DNA of 64,000 nt, from positions 2,885,511-2,949,510 of the forward strand of contig CP129490.1 of NCBI GenBank assembly GCA_030584085.1. The letters are read 5' to 3'. Origin of the DNA: Melioribacteraceae bacterium (GTDB taxonomy: Bacteria; Bacteroidota; Ignavibacteria; Ignavibacteriales; Melioribacteraceae). The notes below the pieces were generated by a model. That model saw only the letters and a program-made list of their open reading frames with translations, searched no databases and was not told the DNA's origin. Both the position numbers and the translations under genes were made by a program. Positions 43,207 through 52,749 of this stretch are shown piece by piece; position 1 is the stretch's first letter; every line of letters starts with the position of its first letter.

Positions 43207-46200
43207 ATGAACAAAAATAGCAAAACGACAAATAAGCTAATTTTTGCCTCCTTTATTTTTATTGTAATTATAATATTAGCCGGAGGATATTTTGCTTATG
43301 ATGTTCAGGTTAAAGGAATTACAAAGAATCGCTACAACGAACTTGCCGCTATAAAATCCCTTAAAGTAAAACAGATTGTTGATTGGAGAAATGAAAGAAT
43401 TGGTGATGCAAGAGCCATTTTGGAAAATCCTCTTATTTCAAATGATATAAAAAACTTTGTAACTACAAAGAACCCGGATCTAAAAGAAAAAATACTTATC
43501 TGGTTCAATGTATTAAAAAAATCATATCGATATACTGACTTGATTCTTGTCGATAATAATTACAACCCACTAGTTTCACTTAATGATAATTTAGAAATGG
43601 ATAAATATCATTTTGGTGTATTTAAAAATTTAACTGAAGATGAAGATATTGTAATCTCACCTTTGCATAAATCTAATTATAGCTACATACACTTTACATT
43701 AAGAATTACTTTTAGAGAAAATGGAATTCCGACTTCACACATTTTACTTGTAATAGATCCAAATGATTTTTTATTTCCTTTAATCCAGAACTGGCCAACA
43801 CCGAGTAAAACTGCCGAGACAATTTTAGTGAAATCTGTTGGTGATTCGGTTGTTTTCTTAAATGAACTCCGACATAAAAAGAATACCGCACTTGAATTTA
43901 AACTTCCCAAATCAAGAGTTGATCTTCCCACCGTAAAAGCAATAGATGGTTTTAGCGGAATGTTTACCGGTTATGATTATCGTGGTGAACTTGTTATCTC
44001 AGACGTTGGTCATATTCCGGGTACTGAATGGTTTATTATCACAAAAGTTGATGAAGCAGAAATTCTTGGTGAATTAAAAACCTCACTTTTAAACAGTATA
44101 ATTATTGTTTTGTTATTAATTGCAATTGTGTATTTAATTTTTTTAGGAGTATTACGTAAATCAAAACTGGCTTTTTATCAAAAAGAAGTTGAACTTCAAT
44201 CAGAGAAAGTTCGGTTAAGTAGATTATATGCTACCCTTAGTCAGATTAATCAATCTATTGTTAGAGAACAAAGTAAATCTGAATTGCTACTGACTATCAC
44301 AAAACTACCGGTAAAATTCGGAGGATTTCCAGCTTGTTCATTAAGTATTTTCGACGAGAAATTAGGCAAACTAAAGGTAGAATCATTTGATGGTAATTTC
44401 GACTATTTCCATAAAATTCTAAATGATAATTCAGAATACTTAGTTGATGATCCTTCGGTAAAAGCATATAATAATTCCTCCACTATTGTCTATGACTCTT
44501 TAAATAACACGAAAGAAAAGTGGGCAGAGATTGCGCTTAAATGTGGTTTCAAATCATGCAGTGCAGCACCATTAAAAACATTTGACAAAACGATTGGCTC
44601 TATAATACTTTATTCAGGTGCAGAAAATTTCTTTAAGACAGCGGAGATCAAATTACTTGAAGAAATCGCTTCGGATATATCTTATTCTTTAGAATCAATT
44701 GAAAAAAATGAACAAAGGAAATTAATTGAACAAAAAATAAAAGAAAATGAAAGGCAGTTGACAACCTTATTTTCAAATTTACCCGGCATAGCTTATAGAT
44801 GTAGACTTAACCGTGACTATGATATGGAATTCATGAGTGAAGGAACACTTAATATTACAGGTTATACTTCTGATGAATTTGTAAAAGAAAAAAGTATCAC
44901 ATATGGCCAACTGATTCATCCCGATGACAGTAAATTTGTGTGGGATGAAATTATGGAATCTATAAATAACAAGAAGACTTTTACAATTATTTATAGAATA
45001 AAAACACGTGAAGGAACGCAAAGATGGGTTTGGGAAAGAGGAATAGCTGTTTATAATTCCAAAGGTAAAGCTGTGGCCCTCGAGGGTTTTATTAGCGATA
45101 TAACAGAAACAAAAGAAGCACAAGATCAACTTAGAAAGAGCGAAGAATATTTTAGATATCTATTTGAACATAATCCGTTACCAATGTGGATATATAATTT
45201 ATCGACTTATGATTTTATGGAAGTAAACACTTCGGCTATTGATACCTATGGATATTCCAAAGATGAGTTTTTAAGTTTGCAAATTTTGGATATTCGTCCA
45301 GAGGAAGAAAAACAAAAATTATTAGATGACTTGAAAAGAAACAGGCCACTGCTTTCAAAATCCGGCGAGTGGAAACATAAACTTAAAAATGGGAAGTTAA
45401 TTGATGTTTTAATTACGTCGCATCAAATTGAATATAAAAATACTGACGCTGTTTTAGTTGTTATAAATGATATAACAGATCGTAAGTTAGCCGAAATGCA
45501 GTTGTTGGATGCAAAAGAAAAAGCTGAAGCCGGTGAAAAGATGAAAAGTGATTTCTTAGCACAAATGTCTCACGAAATTAGAACACCTGTAAACGTGATA
45601 TTAAGTTTTACAAATTTGATTAAAGATGCTGTCTCGAATACAATCGATGATGATTTAAAAGAGGGATTTGGAGCTATTGATCATGCAAGCCATAGATTAA
45701 TTAGAACTATCGATTCAATTCTAAATATGGCACAATTTACTAGCGGCGCATTTGATGTTAAACTGGAAGAACTTGATGTTTATAACGATATTCTAATTCC
45801 ACTTAATCATGAATTTATTTCAATTGCCAAATCAAAATATTTGGAATTTACTCTTGAAAATGAATGCGAGAAAACATCTGTTATAGGTGATAGATACAGT
45901 CTGTCTCAATTATTTACCAATCTTATTGATAATGCAATTAAATATACCGAGCAAGGATTTGTGAGGATTGGTGTTTCGTGTGATTCAGAAAATATTAATG
46001 TGAAAATTGAAGATTCCGGAATCGGAATGTCTGAAGATTTTATTCCTAAATTATTCTCGGCTTTTTCACAAGAGGAAACCGGATACAGCCGAAAATATGA
46101 GGGAACAGGTTTAGGTTTAGCTCTTGTTAAAAATTATTGTGAACTAAATAATGCTTCCATAGATGTAAAAAGCAAAAAAAATATTGGAACTACTTTTATT

Positions 46201-46227
46201 ATTACCTTAAAGAAACCATCCACTTAA
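43207..46227 (+). CDS. Large membrane sensor histidine kinase (Cache-like, GAF, two PAS)
   Basis: 1006 residues. A transmembrane helix at about 12-30 and another at about 296-316 bracket an extracytoplasmic sensor of about 265 residues, of Cache-like appearance. After the second helix come a GAF-like domain (about 340-500) and two PAS domains (about 515-645 and 645-775). The HisKA box is MSHEIRTPVNVIL with His789. The HATPase has N-box Asn909, DSGIGM and GTGLGLALV. No receiver is attached and no response regulator is adjacent. The carotenoid operon is divergently transcribed from the other side of a 204-base gap, so light or redox sensing is a possible but unsupported link. Confidence 0.9.
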   Translation: MNKNSKTTNKLIFASFIFIVIIILAGGYFAYDVQVKGITKNRYNELAAIKSLKVKQIVDWRNERIGDARAILENPLISNDIKNFVTTKNPDLKEKILIWFNVLKKSYRYTDLILVDNNYNPLVSLNDNLEMDKYHFGVFKNLTEDEDIVISPLHKSNYSYIHFTLRITFRENGIPTSHILLVIDPNDFLFPLIQNWPTPSKTAETILVKSVGDSVVFLNELRHKKNTALEFKLPKSRVDLPTVKAIDGFSGMFTGYDYRGELVISDVGHIPGTEWFIITKVDEAEILGELKTSLLNSIIIVLLLIAIVYLIFLGVLRKSKLAFYQKEVELQSEKVRLSRLYATLSQINQSIVREQSKSELLLTITKLPVKFGGFPACSLSIFDEKLGKLKVESFDGNFDYFHKILNDNSEYLVDDPSVKAYNNSSTIVYDSLNNTKEKWAEIALKCGFKSCSAAPLKTFDKTIGSIILYSGAENFFKTAEIKLLEEIASDISYSLESIEKNEQRKLIEQKIKENERQLTTLFSNLPGIAYRCRLNRDYDMEFMSEGTLNITGYTSDEFVKEKSITYGQLIHPDDSKFVWDEIMESINNKKTFTIIYRIKTREGTQRWVWERGIAVYNSKGKAVALEGFISDITETKEAQDQLRKSEEYFRYLFEHNPLPMWIYNLSTYDFMEVNTSAIDTYGYSKDEFLSLQILDIRPEEEKQKLLDDLKRNRPLLSKSGEWKHKLKNGKLIDVLITSHQIEYKNTDAVLVVINDITDRKLAEMQLLDAKEKAEAGEKMKSDFLAQMSHEIRTPVNVILSFTNLIKDAVSNTIDDDLKEGFGAIDHASHRLIRTIDSILNMAQFTSGAFDVKLEELDVYNDILIPLNHEFISIAKSKYLEFTLENECEKTSVIGDRYSLSQLFTNLIDNAIKYTEQGFVRIGVSCDSENINVKIEDSGIGMSEDFIPKLFSAFSQEETGYSRKYEGTGLGLALVKNYCELNNASIDVKSKKNIGTTFIITLKKPST

Positions 46228-46252
46228 TAACATCAAACCAGATAGCTATTTT

Positions 46253-47863
46253 TTATGCAACGTTTTCCATAGCAATAGTTTGATCATTATGCTCTATTGC
46301 TGACAGAAATTTAACATTCGGACATTTTTCAGCAGCCATTGTGTATGTGTAATGAGTTTCGGCAATAAAAACTAAATTATTATTCTTATCGTAATAGAGG
46401 TTATTAAAATAGATTCGATGCAAATAATCTATATCGTCTTTTGAATCATATTGAAGCCAGAAAGCTTTATATGCCGGCATTTGCATAAAATCAATACTTG
46501 CGCCATACTCATTTAATAAACGATATTTCATTACATCAAATTGAAGTTCACCAACAACTCCCACAACTTTTTTATTGCCAAGATTTTGTGTAAATAGTTG
46601 CGCTAGACCCTCATCAGTTAGAAAGCTAATTCCTTTTTCCATTTGTTTTGATTTAAATGGATCCATATTTCTAACAACTCTGAACACTTCCGGAGAAAAT
46701 CGAGGGATGCCTTTGAACATGAATGAATCACCCTCGGTAAGTGTATCGCCAATTTTGAAAATACCCGAATCATATAAACCAATTACATCACCGGGAAATG
46801 CTTCTTCGAGCAAGGTTTTGCTCTGCGCCATAAATGAAGCCGGATTAGCGAATTTAAGTTCTCTATTTAATCTAACATGATGATAAAACTTGTTTCGTTC
46901 AAATTTACCGGAACAAACACGCAAAAAGGCAACTCTATCTCTATGATTCGGATCAAGGTTTGAGTGAATTTTAAAAACAAATCCACTGAAGTTTTCATCG
47001 GTTGGTCTAACAATACCATCGGTAACTTCACGCTCTTTTGGGGAAGGTGCAATTTCAATAAAAGTATCAAGCAGTTCTCGAATTCCGAAATTATTTAAAG
47101 TACTGCCAAAAAATACCGGTGCAAGTTCACCGCTTAGATATTTTTCTTTTGTAAAGTCTTCATAGATTCCATCGATTAGTTCAACGTCGTGCCGTAATTT
47201 ATTTGCATCTTGTCCAAATCGTTCATCCAATCCGGGATCATGGATATTATCGAATAGAGTTATATCTTCTTCAACTTTAGATTTATTTGGTGTAAAGGTA
47301 GCAAACGAATTTTTGTAGATATTATAAACGCCTCTAAATTGTGAACCCATTCCTAAAGGATAAGTTAGGGGTCTTACTCTGATTTCAAGTTTTGATTCCA
47401 ACTCATCTAATAATTCTATCGGGTCTTTCCCCTCTCTATCCATTTTATTAATTAGAATAATTACCGGAGTATTTCTCATTCTGCAGACTTGCATCAGTTT
47501 TTCTGTTTGTTCTTCAACACCCTTAACGCAATCAACAACAAGAATGACACTATCTACTGCAGTTAAAGTTCTATATGTATCTTCAGCAAAATCCTTATGA
47601 CCCGGTGTGTCAAGCAGATTTACTTTATGATTTTTGTAATTAAATGAAAGTACAGAGGTTGCAACGGAAATTCCTCTCTGCTTTTCAATTTCAAGGAAAT
47701 CTGATGCAGCAGTTTTTTTAATTTTATTTGATTTGACAGCCCCCGCAATTTGAATAGCCCCACTATATAAAAGTAATTTTTCGGTTAACGTTGTTTTTCC
47801 GGCATCGGGATGACTTATAATTGCAAAAGTCTTTCGTTTATTTATTTCTGATATATTTGACAT
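46253..47863 (-). CDS. prfC: Peptide chain release factor 3
   Basis: 536 residues, close to the usual length of RF3. GTPase motifs: SHPDAGKT (G1, 17-24), RGISVATS in switch I, DTPGH (G3, 85-89) and NKMD (G4, 139-142). RF3 GTPase removes RF1/RF2 from the ribosome after termination. It converges with the sensor kinase gene, with 25 bases between stops, and is otherwise single. Confidence 0.96.
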   Translation of the reverse strand: MSNISEINKRKTFAIISHPDAGKTTLTEKLLLYSGAIQIAGAVKSNKIKKTAASDFLEIEKQRGISVATSVLSFNYKNHKVNLLDTPGHKDFAEDTYRTLTAVDSVILVVDCVKGVEEQTEKLMQVCRMRNTPVIILINKMDREGKDPIELLDELESKLEIRVRPLTYPLGMGSQFRGVYNIYKNSFATFTPNKSKVEEDITLFDNIHDPGLDERFGQDANKLRHDVELIDGIYEDFTKEKYLSGELAPVFFGSTLNNFGIRELLDTFIEIAPSPKEREVTDGIVRPTDENFSGFVFKIHSNLDPNHRDRVAFLRVCSGKFERNKFYHHVRLNRELKFANPASFMAQSKTLLEEAFPGDVIGLYDSGIFKIGDTLTEGDSFMFKGIPRFSPEVFRVVRNMDPFKSKQMEKGISFLTDEGLAQLFTQNLGNKKVVGVVGELQFDVMKYRLLNEYGASIDFMQMPAYKAFWLQYDSKDDIDYLHRIYFNNLYYDKNNNLVFIAETHYTYTMAAEKCPNVKFLSAIEHNDQTIAMENVA

Positions 47864-48179
47864 ATTTTATTCTTGTTCAATTATGGTTTATAAAAAATTA
47901 TTTCAATATGGTTTGAGATACTTTGGGAGGTATTCTAAATCGGACTATATGTAAGAAATTTTCCAAACATAGATTATAAATTTACAAAAATTATTCTCTA
48001 TCTAATAGTTAATTATTCTGTCCTTAAGGCCTTGTTTACTCTAATTTTGCTTTTAATAATTGATTTAAATCACATTGCTCATTGCTTTGGAAAAGGTATT
48101 TCATTAAATTTAATGAATAAGACAGACCCTCTTATTTAGTATCTGCCTCCTTTAAATAAACCAACCTTTTGGAGGAAAT
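47864..48179. other. 316-base gene-free region with a weak promoter candidate
   Basis: AT-rich divergent region between prfC and the C39-like gene. TAATTTTG at 48042-48049 fits TAnnTTTG on the plus strand, with TCTG at the -33 position. A near-palindromic AAATTTAATGAAT/ATTAAATTT piece lies around 48103-48116. GGAGG before 48180 is the Shine-Dalgarno. Nothing else was recognised. Confidence 0.4.
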
Positions 48180-50273
48180 ATGAAAAAAATATACTTCCTA
48201 TCATCCTTACTCATCTTATTCACAACCCAAACTGTATATACTCAATCCGATTTTAATATAAAAATTCAGCAAATTGAAAATCCCTACTATAGCTCAGAGA
48301 ATTATCTTGAGGGGTTAATAATAGTTGAATACACACCAGGTAATAGTGGGGCATACCTTAGTCTTGGAGCTGAATGGAGTGATTTTTCAGGTCCATTCGA
48401 TATCATTCTCGAAAATCTTTACTTACCAAGTGAAAGTGAAGTTGACACAAACAGATATACTCTTACAGCCTCTTACAATCTTTATGATTTGGGTGTGACT
48501 GAAGAGATGATAAAACAAATGAATTCTTCTCAATCATCAATAGAGTTTATAGTTTACATTCATTGTTTAAGTACTATCGGATTTTATCCATTCGCACCGC
48601 ATACCTTCCAAGGACAATTACTTGTATTACTGACACTATCCTACTATGATGCTGTTGGCGCATTATTTTTATTTGACTTAGCGACAAAATTGGCATCAGT
48701 CCAACCGGTTACGCAACCACCGGAGGATCCGAAAACAGATTTCTTATTAAGGACAAAAGTTTATAATCTAGACCTCGATAACGAAACAAATCCAGGATCA
48801 CCAACTGGTTATGCCGGTGATTTGAATGCATGTGTGCCCACAGCAACAGCAAATAGCATGCAGTGGTTAGAAGACCAAAAGAAAATTGAATTTAAAGGTG
48901 ATGCCGAATACTTAAAAAATAGTCCTGGTAATAAACTTGCAACATTGAGTAAGAACATGAATCGAGAGCATCAGAAAGGTGTTAGACCTGAACCAATGAT
49001 CAAAGGCAAACTTGATTTTATTGAGGAAACGAAGATCCCACTCTCTGTAAAATTTCAAACAAAATATTTGGATACAAATGTCACAAGCAGTAATGGAAAT
49101 GCAACCGCACAAAATTTCAACAGACCGGATAAGCCTTGGCCGGATTGGAATTTCATAAAACAAATGCTGAAAGATGGTGAGGATGTTGAAATGAATTATC
49201 ATTGGCAAGATGCCGATAGCAATTGGCATGCTCATTCTGTAAACGTTATTGGATTTGAGGAATATCAGAGCGGTAAAAAAACTATAACATTTTCACATGA
49301 TCGAATCCAAAGTAGAAAAAATGGAAAGAATGGAGAGGATGATTGGGGTACATTCCGTGAGACTCATGAAATTTCCATTGATGATGAAGGTGCGATGAGG
49401 TTTGGTCACAATAATTCCAGAAGAATTTTTTTAGCTGCTGCTGAAAGTCCACGTCCGAGTGAAGGCGAAGCAACGGCTGCTTTCTTAAATGAATTCTTTG
49501 CGTTAGATGGTAATTTGATAAAAAATAAATCAAACCAAATTACTGCTGATAACGAATTTATTGAAATTGGACTTGGTCCGAATATTCAAGAATTAGAACT
49601 ATACACTATTTTATTCTATGACGGTTCAGATGGAACAGTTTATTCTGAGATAAGCTTAGGTGAGTTTGATGTGGCATCTGTTGAAGATAGCATACAGTTG
49701 TACCTCTATACTTTTAATGAAGATCATTTTTTAAGTCAAAGTGGAGGAATAGCTATAAACTATAGCGGTACTTTAATACCCGGACAATTTTTCAGCTATG
49801 GTGGTGAATTTACTGCTACGGAAGGTTCTGCTATGAGTTTAGCAAGTAATGACTTGGGTGAATTAACTGAAGGTCAATCAATCGGTTTGCAAGGTTCTGG
49901 AACAAATTATACTCATTTTACTTATGGTTATTCATCCAATCCTTCCCCAGGGGAGTTAAACGATGGACAAATTATAACTAACCTTGATGTTAATGATGAT
50001 TTACTTCCGATAAAGTTTGAATTGAGCAACAATTATCCAAATCCATTTAATCCAACAACAACAATTGAGTTTCAAATCCCAATACGAACGCAAGTAAAAT
50101 TAACTATATATGACATTCTGGGTAGAGAAGTATCCAAGCTAGTAGATAGTGAACTCTCCGCCGGAAAATATGATTTCATATTTGATGCTGCTAATCTACC
50201 AAGCGGTTTATATTTATATCGTCTATCGGCAGAGGGATTTACACAGGCAAAGAAACTTTTATTGTTGAAATAA
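48180..50273 (+). CDS. T9SS-secreted protein with C39/papain-like peptidase domain
   Basis: 697 residues. A signal peptide (about 1-20) is followed by a beta-rich region to about 195. A C39-like cysteine peptidase domain has Cys218 in GDLNACVPTA, His352 in HAHSVNVIG and Asp374 in SHD as likely catalytic residues. A further beta region precedes a type A sorting domain (from about 610, LSNNYPNPFNPTT ... DILGREV). It should be exported to the outer surface. The array proteins at 8.7-18 kb share only the sorting domain. The sorting domain has the unexpanded seven-residue loop. Shine-Dalgarno GGAGG fixes the start. Confidence 0.82.
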   Translation: MKKIYFLSSLLILFTTQTVYTQSDFNIKIQQIENPYYSSENYLEGLIIVEYTPGNSGAYLSLGAEWSDFSGPFDIILENLYLPSESEVDTNRYTLTASYNLYDLGVTEEMIKQMNSSQSSIEFIVYIHCLSTIGFYPFAPHTFQGQLLVLLTLSYYDAVGALFLFDLATKLASVQPVTQPPEDPKTDFLLRTKVYNLDLDNETNPGSPTGYAGDLNACVPTATANSMQWLEDQKKIEFKGDAEYLKNSPGNKLATLSKNMNREHQKGVRPEPMIKGKLDFIEETKIPLSVKFQTKYLDTNVTSSNGNATAQNFNRPDKPWPDWNFIKQMLKDGEDVEMNYHWQDADSNWHAHSVNVIGFEEYQSGKKTITFSHDRIQSRKNGKNGEDDWGTFRETHEISIDDEGAMRFGHNNSRRIFLAAAESPRPSEGEATAAFLNEFFALDGNLIKNKSNQITADNEFIEIGLGPNIQELELYTILFYDGSDGTVYSEISLGEFDVASVEDSIQLYLYTFNEDHFLSQSGGIAINYSGTLIPGQFFSYGGEFTATEGSAMSLASNDLGELTEGQSIGLQGSGTNYTHFTYGYSSNPSPGELNDGQIITNLDVNDDLLPIKFELSNNYPNPFNPTTTIEFQIPIRTQVKLTIYDILGREVSKLVDSELSAGKYDFIFDAANLPSGLYLYRLSAEGFTQAKKLLLLK

Positions 50274-50293
50274 TTTCTAATTTTCACCACAAT

Positions 50294-50328
50294 AAAAAGC
50301 GGCTTAAGTATTACTCAGCCGCTTTTTT
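50294..50328 (+). terminator. Rho-independent terminator after the C39-like gene
   Basis: AAAAAGCGGCT pairs with AGCCGCTTTTTT around a 12-base loop, with a T run at the end. Confidence 0.88.
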
Positions 50329-50466
50329 GGTATATATCGAGAACAAGTATATTTGCCAAATTCTTAATGAGTCTCAGATATTTATTAGTTGCATTTATAA
50401 TGCTGAAACTATTGATAGAAAAAATATGCTCCTCAGTGTGCTGTAAATTAACTCGATTAGGTTAAA

Positions 50467-51462
50467 TTATCCCCTATTATCATAGTCAGGCTGAGGCTTA
50501 TTATCCAATACATCATCAATTTTTTTCATCACCTCATCGGTTAGTTTTTCAACTGCCCTAAGAGCTTTCATGTTTTGTTTTACTTGATCTGCATTTGATG
50601 CGCCGGTTATGACTGTACTTACATTTGGGTTTTTTAAACACCATGCGATCGCTAGTTCGGGCATGGTTACACCAATTTCTTTTGCAATTGGAATTAAATC
50701 CTTCACTTTCGCATTACGTTTTTTTCCATCTTCATTTAGTATCCAATCTCTTAACCATTCATACCCCTTAAGATTGAGTCTACTTCCTTCGGGAATTCCA
50801 TCAACATATTTTCCGGTTAATAAGCCACTTGCAAGGGGACTCCAGATTGTTGTTCCTAAACCAACTTCATTGTAAAGTGGAAGATATTCCTTTTCAATTT
50901 TTTCTCTTCTGAACATATTGTATTCCGGTTGTTCCATAAGTGGTGGAATTAAGTGTTCACGTCTTGCAATTCCGTATGCTTCCATAATTTGTTGAGCTGT
51001 CCATTCGCTCGTTCCCCAATAGAATGCTTTACCTTGATTAATAATATGGTTCATTGCTCTAACGGTTTCTTCAATCGGTGTGTGAATATCAGGACGATGG
51101 CAAAATATTAAGTCAACGTAATCTACTTGCATTCTTTTTAATGCTGCATCAGTTCCTTCAATTATATGCTTACGTGAAAGACCTTTATCATTTGGACCTT
51201 CGCCTCCCCAAAATATTTTTGTTGATAAGACTAAATCACTTCTTTTCCATCCCGTTTTCTTTAATACTTTTCCCATCAGTATTTCCGATTGACCGTTTGC
51301 ATAAACTTCGGCGTTATCAAAAAAGTTTACGCCCGCGTCGTAGGCTTCTTTCATACATTTGTATGCAACATCTTCACCTATTTGATCGTGAAATGTAACC
51401 CATGAACCGAATGATAAAGCTGATACTTTTAATCCTGATTTACCTAAATAACGATACTCCAT
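50467..51462 (-). CDS. Aldo/keto reductase, voltage-gated K+ channel beta-subunit-like
   Basis: 331 residues of the TIM-barrel aldo/keto reductase superfamily. The catalytic tetrad is visible: Asp49, Tyr54, Lys82 and His122 in [15 protein letters not shown] and FCHRPD. The [11 protein letters not shown] and [16 protein letters not shown] stretches are typical of the Kv-beta/YghZ subgroup. It reduces aldehydes or ketones with NADPH. The physiological substrate is unknown. It is a single gene, followed by a long gap with hairpin repeats. Confidence 0.9.
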   Translation of the reverse strand: MEYRYLGKSGLKVSALSFGSWVTFHDQIGEDVAYKCMKEAYDAGVNFFDNAEVYANGQSEILMGKVLKKTGWKRSDLVLSTKIFWGGEGPNDKGLSRKHIIEGTDAALKRMQVDYVDLIFCHRPDIHTPIEETVRAMNHIINQGKAFYWGTSEWTAQQIMEAYGIARREHLIPPLMEQPEYNMFRREKIEKEYLPLYNEVGLGTTIWSPLASGLLTGKYVDGIPEGSRLNLKGYEWLRDWILNEDGKKRNAKVKDLIPIAKEIGVTMPELAIAWCLKNPNVSTVITGASNADQVKQNMKALRAVEKLTDEVMKKIDDVLDNKPQPDYDNRG

Positions 51463-51508
51463 TAAACCTCCGCTTATAATGACATATTTATAATTATGAA
51501 TTTTTGTT

Positions 51509-51727
51509 GAACCCCGTTGGGGTTCTTTTTTTAAAATTACATTTTTCTATTCATGTTGAACTCCTTCGGAGTTCCTATTAATTCACGATGGTTCTGAACA
51601 TTGAATTCCTTTGAAGTTCATGCAAAATTTTGATGTAATTTCAGATTCAAATTTGCTTGGATTCTATTCACATTCATCTCAATCGGAGTTCTTTAAAGAT
51701 GGTTTAATATAAATCCCGGAGGGATTT
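51509..51727. repeat. Cluster of REP-like 17-base hairpins
   Basis: Most of a 333-base gene-free gap (51463-51795). Three perfect hairpins, each with 7-base arms and a 3-base loop: GAACCCC-GTT-GGGGTTC (51509-51525), GAACTCC-TTC-GGAGTTC (51558-51574) and AAATCCC-GGA-GGGATTT (51711-51727). A degraded copy GAATTCC-TTT-GAAGTTC is at 51603-51619 and a half copy near 51682-51692. Spacing is irregular. The first is followed by a T run and could terminate transcription on the plus strand. No other gene or promoter was recognised in the gap. Confidence 0.7.
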
Positions 51728-51795
51728 AACATGAATAGACAACAAGGCGAAAAAATAAAAACAACTAAAAGGGTTAAACGTTTTTAATCATTTAA

Positions 51796-52716
51796 CTATC
51801 CTATTGAAACATTATTAACATTCAACTCGTTCAATTTCTGCAACCATTCTTTTTTCATCTTTTCAGTTGCATTTTCAATATGATAATATTCGTTATCTCT
51901 TCCAACTTTTGCGGCTTTATCCCTCCCAATATCGTGATAAGCCATAAGCTCGACAGAAACTAAATTTGGAAGCTGAAAAACCAACTCGGCAATTCCTTCA
52001 AAATGATCATCTCTGTCATTCACACTTGGAATAATCGGGCAACGAAGAATTATATTTGCTCCATTATCATGAAGTGTTTTTAAATTATCAATGATAACTT
52101 TTCTGTCAACTCCGGTGAACTCGTTGTGTTTTACCGGATCGGTTTCTTTGTAATCGTAAAGAAACAAATCGACTAAATGAACTATATCGAGATAGCGATT
52201 TTTTGGTGCGAAGCCGCAAGTTTCAAGTACGGTATGTATTCCGTTTAACTTTGCAAGCTGAAGCAGATCTCTTGTGAACGAGAACTGATTCATCGGTTCA
52301 CCGCCGGAAATTGTTAAGCCGCCGCCTGAGTTATTGTAATACTCTTTATCGCGCAAAACTAATTCAAGAGTTTCGTTAATGGAATTTTCTTTACCAATAA
52401 TTTTTAACGCATCGTTGGGACAAACAGAAATACATTCCCCGGATAATTCACACAACGAGAAATTTACTTTATGTTGTTCATCTTCAATGTAGTGTGTTCC
52501 GGTTGGACAAACTTCAACGCACTTGAAACAGTTCATGCATTTATCCACAGAAAATGATAACTGCGGTTTTGATATTTGTGTTTCTGGATTATGACACCAT
52601 TTACAGTTAAGCGGGCATCCTTTTAAAAAAACAGTTGTGCGAATTCCCGGTCCGTCATGAAGCGAGAATCTTTGTATATCGGAAACAAGTCCTGTATGAT
52701 GATTTTGTAATTTCAT
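51796..52716 (-). CDS. Glycyl radical enzyme activase (radical SAM, with ferredoxin insert)
   Basis: 306 residues. The radical-SAM motif is C-x3-C-x2-C with Cys34, Cys38 and Cys41 in GCPLNCKWCHNPE. An inserted ferredoxin-like domain has Cys60, Cys63, Cys66 and Cys70 for one 4Fe-4S cluster. The second set shows only Cys89, Cys95 and Cys99; Ser92 stands where a cysteine is expected. TISGGEP follows for SAM binding. It would abstract hydrogen from the glycine of its partner, the glycyl radical enzyme encoded 33 bases upstream, which is its obvious substrate. Confidence 0.9.
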   Translation of the reverse strand: MKLQNHHTGLVSDIQRFSLHDGPGIRTTVFLKGCPLNCKWCHNPETQISKPQLSFSVDKCMNCFKCVEVCPTGTHYIEDEQHKVNFSLCELSGECISVCPNDALKIIGKENSINETLELVLRDKEYYNNSGGGLTISGGEPMNQFSFTRDLLQLAKLNGIHTVLETCGFAPKNRYLDIVHLVDLFLYDYKETDPVKHNEFTGVDRKVIIDNLKTLHDNGANIILRCPIIPSVNDRDDHFEGIAELVFQLPNLVSVELMAYHDIGRDKAAKVGRDNEYYHIENATEKMKKEWLQKLNELNVNNVSIG

Positions 52717-52717
52717 T

Positions 52718-52748
52718 GATTAACCGCCAAGGCGCTGAGACGCAAAGA
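52718..52748. repeat. Short intergenic repeat between glycyl radical enzyme and activase
   Basis: TTAACCGCCAAGGCGCTGAG and the following ACGCAAAG fill almost the entire 33-base gap. The piece resembles a repeat scattered in many Bacteroidota-group genomes (recognition, not searched). It does not leave room for a separate promoter. Confidence 0.4.
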
Positions 52749-52749
52749 A

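Noticed and set aside
44779-45129. Antisense frame of 116 codons in the sensor kinase
   Set aside because: Shadow of the PAS-encoding frame; no start signals, no known domain.
51463-51795. The hairpin cluster as a CRISPR array
   Set aside because: Hairpin sequences differ from one another and spacing is irregular; there are no cas genes in the window.
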